DNA from: Paralithodes platypus
Lineage: Eukaryota; Arthropoda; Malacostraca; Decapoda; Lithodidae
Assembly: GCA_032716605.1 (NCBI GenBank)
Contig: CM064519.1
Coordinates: forward strand, 33,924,225 to 33,988,224
Reading direction: 5' to 3'
DNA length: 64,000 nt
Below are positions 35,024 through 46,064 of the stretch, piece after piece. The position numbers and the translations under genes are program-made. The notes under the pieces were generated by a model. That model did not search any database. It had not been told where the DNA came from and saw only the letters and a program-made list of their open reading frames with translations. Positions within the stretch are counted from its first letter, which is position 1; the number at the start of each line of letters is the position of its first letter.

Positions 35024-35068
35024 TTCTTCTTTATCTTCTTCTTCTTCTTCTTCTTCTTCTTCTTCTTC

Positions 35069-35108
<40 letters not shown>
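35024..35108. repeat. (CTT)n followed by (CT)n microsatellite
   Basis: About 45 bp of CTT/TTC trinucleotide repeat passes directly into about 37 bp of CT. Confidence 0.97.
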
Positions 35109-35114
<6 letters not shown>

Positions 35115-35969
35115 CGTCTCTGGCCATTTGTAACAGCCCGTCACCCTCAGCCACGTCCCCCCCCTTCAACAACTGACACCATCTTTCGCTCAATTTTCTG
35201 CCCCGTCAAGTCCTGTTGTAAATCTCGGTAACATTCGGCCAATCAGCTACTTGTTCATCTCCCCCCATCCCTTCATTATTTTCAAGTTTCAAGCCCTATC
35301 TATCCTCCCCATCCACTCAAATCGCCGTTCTATCCACTCGGCCAGGCCATTTGGAGTCCATCATTGATCATCCCGCCAACTGTTATTACTCCATCCTAAG
35401 TCTCCCCGCCCCTCTAGCTCCACCTCTCTGGCCATTTTTTGTTATATCCTAGGACCCTTACCTCCCCCAGTCCAACCCATCATTATCCTCCCGTCCCTCC
35501 CTTCACTGCCCTTCACTACCTCCTCATCCACACCTACCTCCTCCCTATCACCATCATCTGCCCTGTCCTCCATCACACAACAAAAATTAGTCAGGCATCG
35601 TAAATAACTCGTCTGACTGACTAGTTTTCGGTTGGTATCGACTCTCAGACTATTCGTTTGAGTAACTTTCATTCAGCTGGACAAATCAGTGGGTTTCGAC
35701 GCCATTAAAATTGCCCATGGCTTTCGGAATTGGTCTTTAATTTATCCATTTTGCTATTTTCTTCGAGTCCCTGAGTAGGTACATTGGCTCATATATCTAC
35801 GAATAACTTTAAAAAACACAGTCTTAGATATATTTTCGACATGTTATATCTTATTTTCAAAAGGAGTCGGTTACATATTCGTATTAGTTATTATCACAAG
35901 TTTTTCTGATTGTTTTGTTCATGAACTTTTCACTTACTGTTTTACTTCACAAGATTTTCATTCATCAAG

Positions 35970-35970
<1 letters not shown>
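35109..35970. other. Unassigned; C-rich island 35110-35570
   Basis: C+T-rich, G+C-elevated sequence follows the CT array; a third place where a CT tract leads into such sequence (with 3185 and 27971). No defined exon boundaries were found. Confidence 0.4.

Positions 35971-36024
<54 letters not shown>
35971..36024. repeat. (TA)n microsatellite
   Basis: A pure TA array of about 54 bp followed by CTGTATACAGTATATA. Confidence 0.97.
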
Positions 36025-36025
<1 letters not shown>

Positions 36026-36311
36026 TGTATACAGTATATAGCATAGCGATAAAATAAATATTGGTTAGGGATATTTCGAAATTACCATTGTTTGAATATT
36101 AATGGTCTATGTTGAGTTTGAGAATGCATGTTTAGCTTACAAATTTACAATGAGGTGAACTTATCTCTAAACTCTTCAGAGTGATCACATTTTTCATGGT
36201 GGTCAAAGTTAGCCTATTAAGTCACTTAGGGGTTGCGTCCAACCAAGTATAGTATTTGCATCACAATACGTTACAATAATCTCCATAAGCAAACAGAAAG
36301 ATTAGATTTCA

Positions 36312-36454
<143 letters not shown>

Positions 36455-36539
36455 CACCCATTTTACTACCACAGATCCTTCCAAAATCGTCTAAATATAC
36501 CAAGAAAAAACAGAGAAAACGTCGCCAGTACAGAAGGGC
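36455..36539. mobile_element. TTAA-MITE family E, end fragment
   Basis: ACCACAGATCCTTCC, AATCGTCTAAATATACC and GTACAGAAGGGC before TTAA (36540-36543) match one arm of the full copy at 50593-50800. The rest of the element is replaced by the (TA)n array. Confidence 0.7.
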
Positions 36540-36543
36540 TTAA

Positions 36544-37087
36544 GTGAAATATGAAATTTTGAGTATACTTGAACAAAATCTAATTATTCAAAATTTTATT
36601 GAGTTGTGTTTATGTGCGTCTATATACAGCAAAATAATAAAAACAAATAAAATACGTTGATGTCGTGCCGTGCAACCATTCTTTTCTTGATGATTGAACT
36701 ACCCTTTCCTCATATTTTTCGATCAATTTCTCCCTCACTTCAATATTTTTCTCGAATTACTTCCTCGCCTCAGTTCCTTCATTCCCTTCTCTTATATTCA
36801 TGTGCCTCTCAATTTTGTGCGAATTATATGTGACGTGTCAAGGATTTATGTCGTATAATCTCTCTCTTTCTCCTGTCTATTCCCATAAATAATAATTAAA
36901 TTTCATAATATTTCTGTATATTTTGTTTTCTGCTTTTAAATCTTTTCCTATGCATGTAAATTTCCACGGGTTCTTCCAGTATATATTTCTATCTCATTCC
37001 CTTGTCATTCCAAGTTTCTCGAAAGGTGTATCTATCTTTTCCATTTCGTCAATTACTTATATATTTTAACAATTCACCCATATGACA
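36544..37087. other. Unassigned A+T-rich sequence
   Basis: No feature was recognised. Confidence 0.45.
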
Positions 37088-38185
37088 GGAGACTATCACT
37101 CCACCCAAGCGAGGTTCCAGGAAGCGACTCTATCCATCTCAAGTAGCTTTCTACATGACTGATTGACTTGCATCAGTCATGAGCAATATGGTCTTATCAG
37201 AGGTCTCCTCCACTCAGGGTTGGCACCGCATGAACTGGGTCAACTTCAGGTATACGAGCCACATGCTCATATAACCAAAGTTGACTCTTTCTTACTATCC
37301 ACTCGATAAAGTCTCAAGTCAGTTTGGTAATGTAATCATACCAGCATTAGTCAATGATCCTGCAGAGACATTTGAGGCCAAAGGAGTAGATGCGTCTCTT
37401 CAAGTCACTGTTTGAGTGTTCATATCTCGAAACCAAACAGCAAGATAGAGAACATCAGCATCTTCATAAAATATTGACAGTACCATATACTCTTCAAGAG
37501 AGAATCTACTATGCAACTCCACATGCTTGGCCGAGGTAATAATTAACATTGTAGCTCGATCCACCACCATTAAGGATCTCTCTACCAAGATGGGTGTTTC
37601 TATTCAAGATTCCTATTATCTTGCCACATGCATGGCCTGTTGCATTCACAAGCCACCAAATGCTTGAACTTTATTCCTAATCCAAGAAACCTTTAGTTCC
37701 AGAGTCTCCGTCTCATCGGTTAGCATTTCAAGAGCCAGTACAAGAATCTCTATAGACTCAGTTAATATCATAGCATCATTTGCAATGTCAAGGTCAGGGA
37801 TTCTGACACAGCCGACAGATGCTTCACAATTACATTGTTCAATTTAACTAATCTACGAAAGCGTTGAAAAGTGAAGGTGCTAGAACACACCCCTGTCGCA
37901 CTCCCAAATTCACAGGAAAAACGAAGATGTGTACCCACCACACTTGACAGCACCTTCGCTGCTCTCCATATACAGCAGCTCAATGGTCGCTGCAGGGTTC
38001 ATTCAGAGATGCAGAACTTCCCATAATGTCTCACGTTGTACTGAATCAAAGACCTGCTTGAGATTGACATAAACAACAAGCAGTCACTTTCGAGTTTCAA
38101 GACGCCATTCTACGATGACCTTGGGCATGAAACAAGATTGCAAGGACTCTGATATTTAGCAGATGGTCTCCAGCCCACTTCAGTA
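37088..38185 (-). pseudogene. Heavily decayed LINE reverse transcriptase (3' half)
   Basis: Minus-strand translation, with many stops and frame changes, still shows the family pattern in order: VYVNLKQVFDSVQRETLWEV (polymerase motif A, Asp changed to Asn), GAVKCGGYTSSFF, WECDRGVF (for the usual V-R-Q-G-C-V), IPDLDIANDAMILTESIEIL (for the usual F-A-D-D), LLPRPSMWS and the C-terminal LYEHVARIPEVDPVHAV. This matches, from memory, an RTE-like LINE common in marine animals. The endonuclease part upstream is absent or unrecognisable; a poly-C run lies beyond at 38230. It is much older than the LINE at 42-49 kb. Confidence 0.7.
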
Positions 38186-38229
38186 GAATATGAGTCAAAA
38201 CCACTGTAGTTGTTGTAGTCCTGTTGATT

Positions 38230-38269
38230 CCCCCCCCCCCCCCCCCCCCCCCCACCCCCCCCCCCCCCG

Positions 38270-38302
<33 letters not shown>
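38230..38302. repeat. Poly-C tract with few interruptions
   Basis: 73 bp almost entirely C (one A, one G). Proline/glycine frames are artefacts. Assembly length is uncertain for such tracts. Confidence 0.9.
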
Positions 38303-39094
38303 ACATCACATCACACCACTATCGTACCACCCCAGCAACACAGCCCTCCTTAATTTTCTTCAGCAAGTCACTCCATTTTACCTTCTTATTTTCACTAATC
38401 CTTCCTTCTCACGATATTTGCATATGAAATTACCCTAATCTGTCCATATCTTACTCGTCGTTGCTTCAGAATTTTTCAAATACGAATTTTCTTTTTGTTC
38501 TTCATGAAAAAAAAAACATCTTTTATATTGCCTCTCCCCTCCACTTATACCTATTTTTGCTTCAAATTAACTAACTCCCTTAAAGTTCTCTTGAATTGTT
38601 CTCATACTCAAAATTAAACAATCTTTCAATGATAGTACAATTTCACTGATTTCAAGTACTTTATTCACTTTTAAGTTGACCACAAGAATAGAAGATCCAT
38701 AAGCAAATAGAGTCTTGAAGCGAGGAGGTGCTAGGTATTTTGCTCGTCATCGAGTCCCATACATGACTCGGGAAAGGTCGATTCACCGAATATTTTCGGC
38801 AAATATAATCTTAAATCATCTGAATTCAAGTTTCATTCAATGACCATCAAATTGATAACCGACCTTGAGTCTATAGTAAATTTTTCCAGCTGACGATAAA
38901 TTGAATACCTTGGCAGCAAATGTATCGACACATAATAGAATAATATGAAACTACTATATATCTATATCATAACATTATTTAAGTGTTCATGATTAACATA
39001 TATGATTACATAATTTTCGTAATAGCAAAATAATCAAAATAAGGACATGAATAGCTACCGTCAGCTGAAAATAAACAGATTATAGTTACCGACC
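38303..39094. other. Unassigned sequence
   Basis: Short inverted words AGCTGACGATA (about 38891) and its partner near 39058 hint at a decayed foldback, too weak to call. Confidence 0.4.
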
Positions 39095-39098
39095 TTAA

Positions 39099-40062
39099 CT
39101 TTATTTGGACCAAGGGGGGTATTATGTTTAACCTCCACTGTTTTGCTTTACTAGTTTGGACATTTTAAAAGGCTTCACCCTATTAGTTTGGCGATAATAA
39201 CACGCTTTACTTCATTCAGGTGTCGTTTTTTTCTGGGCGACCAATAGTAAGCCTGTAACGTAGAAGAAATCAACCTTTGGCCGGAACATTTTTTTGCCGA
39301 AAGAAATGTACAGTACATATCTAGCATAAAGGGGGTCTGGGTAGGGATTAATTAGCATAAAGGGGGTTTGGGTAGGGATTCATTTTAGTTTGAAGGGAGT
39401 CTGTGCAGGTGTTTATGTTAGCCTAAGGATTAAACTGAAAAACATGGCTCAAAAATCGCAAAACAAAGCAAAGAACCTCAATAACAATTAAACAAACTAT
39501 CATAATAACCCAAAGGGGTCGGACCAGATGGTGTTAATGCAAAGACGTCTCTGAAATGGTGGCGACATACCGGGTGGTCAGTGAGGAGGGTGTCGGTTAC
39601 TGTACTGTAGATTAATAGAGTTGGTGAATGATTATAGAAATGGGGTGCAGAAGCTTTTTTAACACTATCTGATTTGACGTCTTGTGGGTTATTACGATAT
39701 TTATTTATATACTGTATAATGGAGTATTTTTCTTGCTTATACCATTTTCGAGTAATGCATTTTAGTTTGTCCCCTAGGCTAACAAAAACTACTTCCCAGA
39801 CTTTCTTCAAACTAAATAACGCCCATCCAGACCCCCTTCAAGCTAAATGTTTACATTCTTCGATAGGGAGATGTCCCAGCCGAAGGCTGAATTCTTTTAA
39901 GTTACAGGCTGGCTATCGCTTGCCCAGAAAACAAAACTCGACACCTGAATGGAGTCGAGCGTCTTATTATCGCCAGGCTAATGGGATGAAACGTCTTAAA
40001 ATCTCCAAACAAATTGAATGGAACAAGGAGCTCCAAAAAGACTACCCTCGGACCAAATAGGG
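39099..40062. mobile_element. TTAA-MITE family C, large foldback (964 bp)
   Basis: TTAA at 39095-39098 and 40063-40066. The ends CTTTATTTGGACCAAGGGGG and, inverted, CCCTATTTGGTCCGAGGG match. The arms (about 39099-39480 and 39735-40062) are long diverged inverted copies, each with the core seen in families A and B (here CTGGGCGACCAATAGTAAGC, and ACAGGCTGGCTATCGCTTGC). The right arm keeps hairpin CAGCC/GGCTG with loop GAA (39877-39889). Tandem copies of AGCATAAAGGGGGT.TGGGTA occur at about 39323-39385. It is non-coding. A fragment of one end lies at 55105-55228. Confidence 0.75.
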
Positions 40063-40066
40063 TTAA

Positions 40067-40330
40067 GTTAAGAAATGCCGTAAAATATGCCAGAGAAGAC
40101 GGTACTACATGAGAGTAAGTCCTAACGCCCTCTCCTTCTCTTAACCTTACGCAGTCAATAATAATGGGTTTCAAAAGTGTAAGTAAAGTATCCATATTAT
40201 TAGTAATAAACCCTCCTAACATAAGGATGGAAATAAAATCACTGTCAATATACCCAATGATTATAAGTACCATTTTCATGTCATCTTTATAACCATGATA
40301 ATATAACCATTTTATTATCATCCTGTCTTC
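40067..40330. other. Unassigned sequence
   Basis: No feature was recognised. Confidence 0.4.
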
Positions 40331-41340
40331 TTCCGTACACCTCTAAATAGTCCCCTTCTCTCTCCAAATTCTTCTTCCAACATTCATATTTATTAATTTT
40401 CCTTTTCAATATATCCTCCATCTCCCAATAATACTCCATTCTAAGACTACAAATAACTCGTTATCCTTCTAAATACCTACTTTCCACTCCAAGAAAATTG
40501 CCTCTACCACCCCAAATACTGGAACTCCTTTTCCCTCTCAAAAAAATCCCGACACTCCCAATGTACCCCTTTTGTCCATGCAAATCACTACTGAAAGTTA
40601 TAAATAAGATTATATACATACTGATAAAGCCTATTCTACCAACACAGTAGCCACAGTTTGTTTTGTCCATATTCCTCCTATAGCCCTCTCTAATGTACTC
40701 CCACTAACTCTTCCATATAACCTCTCTCCACTCCCTACCCCTCTTTCATCCTTCCAAAACTCATCTTTCCCTCTCTCCCCAGTCCTACAGCTCCACTACC
40801 CTTCCTACTCTCTAAATCCCCCCCCCCCTCTCCTACAGCTACTCCCCCCTCTCACATCCCTCCAAAATCCCACTTCATTCCCTGCTCCCTTCGATAAGTC
40901 CTCTTCCCCCCCCCCCACTATCCCTCCCTCGTCCCTCCTAGTACCCCCCTTTCTTCCAGTAGTCCCACGCCACTCAAATAGCTCCTCTCTTTACTAACCC
41001 TCCCTCATCCCTCTAAAACCCTCTTATCCCTCCCTTATCCCTCCAATATTCCCCACCTTTCCCTCTTCCATCACCCCTCCCTCATTCTTTCAAATCCCAC
41101 TTTCTTCCCTCACCCTTCCAATAGTTCCTCTCTCCTTACTACCCCTCCTTCATCCCTCCAATATCTTCCCTCCATCCCCCCTCCCTCGTCCATCACCCCC
41201 CTCAGCCGTGTTATTACTGGAGCTCGCAACGATTCCCTGCGGACTTTATAACCCCCCTTTCCCCTCCTCTCCCCACCCCCCACACCATGATTCCTCTATA
41301 TCTTTTTCCCCCCACACCTCTATGCTTCACGACCCAGGCT
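40331..41340. repeat. Pyrimidine-rich, CCCTCC-type degenerate repeat block
   Basis: The plus strand is C/T-rich for about 1 kb, with recurrent CCCTCCCTC.TCCCTCCAA words (40700-41180). It is low-complexity, with no gene. Confidence 0.65.
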
Positions 41341-41374
41341 ATTGATACCACTTAATATCCTATAAATCCACCCA

Positions 41375-41960
41375 AAAAAGATTCTTGTAAGTGCGATTTA
41401 CAGCCATCAAAAGTCTGTAGCTATGTGTTACGCCCATCAAAATTCTATGAGCTCCGATTTGAGGACACCACAATTCTATGTAGCTGCGATTTAAACCCAT
41501 TAAAAGTTTATATAGCTCTGTTTTATGCCCATAAATAGTCTATGTAGTTACGCCCATCAAAAGACTATAGTTAGTTGAAATAGGACTTCAGAGGCTATCA
41601 ACCCTACTGGATTATTCAGCCAGCACACTTAAAGTCAAGAACAACGTCAGGGCTTGAGCCCTTTTTCGAGAACTCCAGTCCTTTGAAAAAGACTATATGG
41701 CTGTGAGTTACGCCAATCAAAAGTCTATATAGCTGCGATTTTAGCTCATAAATATTTTACGACCATAAAAAATCTAAGTGGCTGCGATATTTGCCCATTA
41801 AAATTCTATGTAACCGTGTGTTACGCCCATCAATATGTTTGTGGCTCTGAAATATGCGCATAAGAATTCTATGTAGCTACGATCTACGCCCAATAAAAGC
41901 CCACGTATCTGATACTTTCGGTCATTAAAGTCTATGTTGCAGAGTTTCACGACCATCAAA
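41375..41960. repeat. Degenerate tandem array (~32-bp unit), left part
   Basis: Units are variants of GCGATTTACGCCCATCAAAA followed by GTCTATGTAGCT, with strong divergence and one non-repeat interruption (about 41575-41690). The same unit in the same orientation reappears at 49325-49570 on the other side of the LINE, so the two parts are best read as one array split by insertion. Confidence 0.8.
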
Positions 41961-42190
41961 AGTCTAGGAAATAATGAAACTAAGTGAATCTTAATATGTT
42001 TATTAACAATGACACTAGATAATAATAATTACAACATTATTATTATTATTATTAAAATAGGGATTCGCACCAAGCCTAAAAAGACTATGTGGCACCAAAA
42101 GAAACTTTGTGGGAGAAAAAAAAAACATCGGAGGTGTTGTGGGGCTGGGAGCAATACGGAGTAGAGGAGAAGAAGACTAGGAAACACTAA

Positions 42191-45100
42191 TTAAAGAAGC
42201 TGAAGGAGACGGGTATGGAGGAGAAACCGCATAAGATGTGGGAGGGAGAAAGAGGGGGACTCTCCAAGCAGATCGGCTAAGACAAGGGGGCGATTAAGGG
42301 AGGATATGAAGGGGAATGCCTGCCGTCGGGCATTGGAGAAACGCGGACAGTCAATCAGGAGATGCTGGACAGACACTGGAATATGGCAGCAAGGACAGAG
42401 CGTGGGGACATCACAGGACATCAAATGACCATGCGTGAGCCTGGTGTGGCCGAGCCGAAGACGGGCTAGAGCGGTCTCCCATCGACGATTGCGATGAGAG
42501 GAAGACTTCCAAGGTAGGACGGAAGGTTTGACAGAACGCAGTTTGACATCAGACACCCTCATGGAGGTCCATTCGTCCTGCCAGCGCTGATGTAGTAATT
42601 GAGTAACACGCGGGAAGTAATCAGATGCAGGAATACGTCGTGGCACGAGGCGGTGAGAGGTAATAGCAGAGCGGGCGAAAAAATCAACCCGCTCATTGCC
42701 AGGCACTCCAACATGACTCGGAACCCAACAGAAAGACAGGGACTTCAATTTAGTAGCGATGCAGAACAACCATCCTTGAATCTCCAGCACTAAGGGGTTA
42801 ACAGCGGGAAGAGACTGAATACTCTGAAGAGCACTAAGGGAGTCACTAAAAATTACAAAGGTATGCAGGTGTGAACAAAAAATAGTACGTAGGGCAAATA
42901 AAATAGCAAATAACTCAGCCGTAAAGACACTAGCACATGATTGGATGTGACGTTGGAAGGTCCGGTCCGGGAACACAACCGCAAACCCTGTACCGGTGGA
43001 GGTCTTGGAACCATCAGTGTACACTGGAACGGCTGAAGAGTGGCATAGCATATGTTCCGCAAACTGAGCATAAAGCAACTGTGGGGTTGAAGAGGCCTTA
43101 GAGGGGGGGAGGGCAGCTGTACAAACGGTAGGGCGAGGGAGTAGCCATGGGGGGAACTCAGACTGTCGGAGGGGTAGCACCGATGGAATGGGAAAAGAGA
43201 AGGAGGCTAGCAAAGCAGAGACCCGACCGGGGAACGAAGTAGCAGACACTGATGGGGCTAAGCCGGAAGCCGTGGGAGGAAAACCAACCGAACTGTGTTG
43301 CAGAAGGCGAAGATGACATCGAAGGGTCAGTTTATCCCGCCTGGATGACAGCGGTGGGACACCTGATTCAGCATAAAGGCTAATAACCGGAGTAGAGCGA
43401 AAAGCCCCTAGCGACAAGCGCAGACCGTGATGGTGAAGGGAGTCTAGGCGCTTAAGGTTTGTACGCGCAGCGGAGGCATATACCTGGCAGCCATAATCGA
43501 TCTTGGAGAGAATAAGCGTTGTATGGAGGCGCAGAAGAGTCGTCCGGTCCGCACCCCAAGACAAGTGGCTAAGGGTTTGTAAAAGTTGAAGCCGTCGGGT
43601 GGTGGAGGTCAGTAACGAAGTAATGTGCGGGTACCATGTCAACCGAGTATCGAAAATGAGACCTAAGAATGGAGCTGAGGACCTGTAAGGCAGAGGGCGG
43701 TTATACAACGTAAGAACAAGATGCGGGACTGTATGGCGTTTTGTGAAGATGACGGCACAAGATTTCGAGGGCGAAAACCGAAAACCATGGGCCGTAGCCC
43801 ACTGCGCAGCTGCATGAATGGCCTTCTGCACGAGATTTTGTAGGGCAGCGATATCCAAACCCACAGCGTAAATAGCGAAGTTGTCCACATACAAAGAAGC
43901 ACGGACACCAAGAGGGAGAGAAGAAATAATACCATTAATAGCTAGGATAAAAAGGATGGTACTAAGAACACAACCCTGTGGGACACCGTCGTGTTGGGGG
44001 TATGTTCGTGAGAATGTATTCTGAAGCTTGACTCGGAAAGTACGATCACGGAGAAAGTTCTTCAAGAATACCGCCATGTTGCCAGACACACCAGAGCGTA
44101 AAAGGGTATGAAGGATGTTGTATTTCCAGGCAGTATCATACGCTTTTTCAAGATCGAAGAATACAGCTAAAACCGACTTAGTGTCCGAAAAGGCATCGCG
44201 GATAGAAGTCGCCAATCTCAATAATGGGTCCAAAGTACTACGCCCCTTGCGAAAGCCATATTGAAAAGGTGACAGGATGCCTCTTGATTCCAGGAGCCAC
44301 ATTAAGCGGGAGTGAACCATGCGTTCTAATAATTTGCCTACACAACTGACCAGGGCAATGGGACGTTAATCTGTTGGTGCATGGCCCAACTTACCCGGCT
44401 TAAGGAATGGGAGAAGGATGGCATGTCTCCACTCAGCCGGAAAAAAGCCTGTGGACCACAGACGGTTGTAGATGGATAAGAGAAAGCCAAGCGCAGGTGG
44501 AGATAAGTGCTTCAGCATCAAGTAATGGACACCGTCAGGGCCTTCACATGTATCCTTACAGGCTCCCAGGCTAGACTCAAGCTCAGCCCGGGAGAAGGGG
44601 GCATTGAAAACTGATCAGATGATAAGGCGAAGTCAAGTCGCTTAAGTTCAGAACGGCGTTTATGCATCTGGAAGGAGGGTGGGAGATGGGAGGCAGTGCT
44701 AACATCACTGAAATGTTGTCCCAACATATTGGCCACCAGAGACGGATCGCCCACAATGCCAGTGTTGGTATGGAGGACTGGGGCCGGTGTAGGCGCATGC
44801 TTCCCTGCAATCTTCCTGACGCGAGCCCAGACTTGCGGAACAGGCGTATCTGCGTTGATAGTAGAGGCATACGACATCCAGCTAGATTTTTTTGCAGAGC
44901 GGATTGTACGACGGAAGACGGCATTAGCCTGTTTGAAAAGAGTATACGCATCCCGCTCATATGGAGAGCCTTTTTTCCGACGGAAACTCTTCCACTTGGC
45001 TCTTTTATTGCGTAAAGCCGAAGTGCACTGAGCAGTCCACCATGGTACACACTTTGAAGACATACTCCGAGTGGTGCGTGGAATACAAGTATAGGCAGCA

Positions 45101-45866
45101 TGGAGCACAAACATCAGGAAACTGGTAAGCATGGCATCAGGGTCCGGGAAAGCAGGGGCCGGATTAGGCGGAACGGCGAGATCAGCGAAAGATGACCAGT
45201 CGGCACGATCGAAACACCAACGGGGAGGGCGCGGCACTGGGGAGTAAGACGTAGGGGAGAGGACAATCGGGAAGTGGTCAGTCGCACAGTAATCATTAAA
45301 GACCTTCCAAGTAAAATCCAAGGATAGTGTAGAGACAAGTCAATACAGGAGAAGGTACGGGTGCCGCTATCAAAATGCGTAGAAGAACCAGTGTTTAAAA
45401 GAAATAAATTGTGTGTACGAATCAGAGCCTCAAGGGAACGACCTCGTGTATTAACGGTAGAGTCACCCCACAGGGAATGCCTGCAACTAAAATCCCCTAA
45501 AAGGAGGAAAGGTGGAGGTAATAGAGAAAGGATCCTGTTTAATTCTGGAACATCGATCGGGATCGAGGGGGAAAGGTATATGGAAACTACTGTAAGCCAG
45601 CGTGAAAGGAACACTCTGGCAAGCGTGCATTTAAGAGAGGTACGGATAGTTAACGGAGACACTGGGACATCATGATGTACGAGGAGGCAAGTAGCATACT
45701 GGGATTGGGGAGAACTTATATAGGAGTAAAAAGGTATTGGGGAGGGGGCATTAGATAAACGCGATTCTTGTAAACTAATAACAAGTGGGCTAAACCTAGA
45801 GATAAGGTAACGAAGATCAACACGATGCGCTGCAAAACTACGAATGTTCCATTGTAAAATGGACAT
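42191..45866 (-). pseudogene. LINE ORF2: endonuclease-RT-RNase H, disrupted
   Basis: The start is ATG at 45866 (MSILQWNIRSFAAHRVDL), the usual beginning of an APE-type endonuclease. LQESRL, LLGDFSCRHSLWGD and, in another frame, CATDHFPI are endonuclease motifs. A frame change falls near 45330 and a second near 44575. TAA at 44366-44368 replaces the tyrosine codon expected in D-Y-RPIALV. From 44320 the frame is open to 42191. It contains FGFRKGRSTLDPLL, FFDLEKAYDTAW, DGVPQGCVLSTILF and LYVDNFAIYA, where the usual Y-V-D-D is Y-V-D-N. The RNase H motifs YTDGSKTSTGTGFAVVF, FTAELFAI, FSDSLSALQS and WVPSHVGVPGNERVD follow, with a terminal C-x2-C-x7-H-x4-C. RNase H looks intact; the polymerase does not. 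Confidence 0.9.
44366..44368 (-). other. Premature stop in LINE ORF2
   Basis: Reading the minus strand, GGC-CAT-GCA-CCA-ACA-GAT is followed by TAA and then CGT-CCC-ATT-GCC-CTG. The family normally has a tyrosine codon here. This splits the reverse transcriptase from its N-terminal part. Confidence 0.85.
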
Positions 45867-46064
45867 TAAAAAGACAAAAAAGAATAAAAAGAAGACGCGT
45901 ACAAGAGGGAAGAAAAGACATACACTATAGACAACATATTTACAAAATACAGTTAACACCGTGGGTGGAAAATATAGCCAAGAGAGGCTAACGATGGGAA
46001 ATAATAGCAGGAATTGGAGAAGACGTTGAAGGGGAAGACTGGAAACCGGGGGGCATAGGGAGGT

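Noticed and set aside
38097..38438. Gly-rich and Pro-rich proteins over the poly-C tract
   Set aside because: Homopolymer translation artefacts.
38886..39076. Decayed foldback (AGCTGACG inverted words)
   Set aside because: Arms match over only about 20 bp; may be chance.
44662..45031. Plus-strand frames within the LINE
   Set aside because: Shadows of the minus-strand ORF2, whose motifs are unambiguous.
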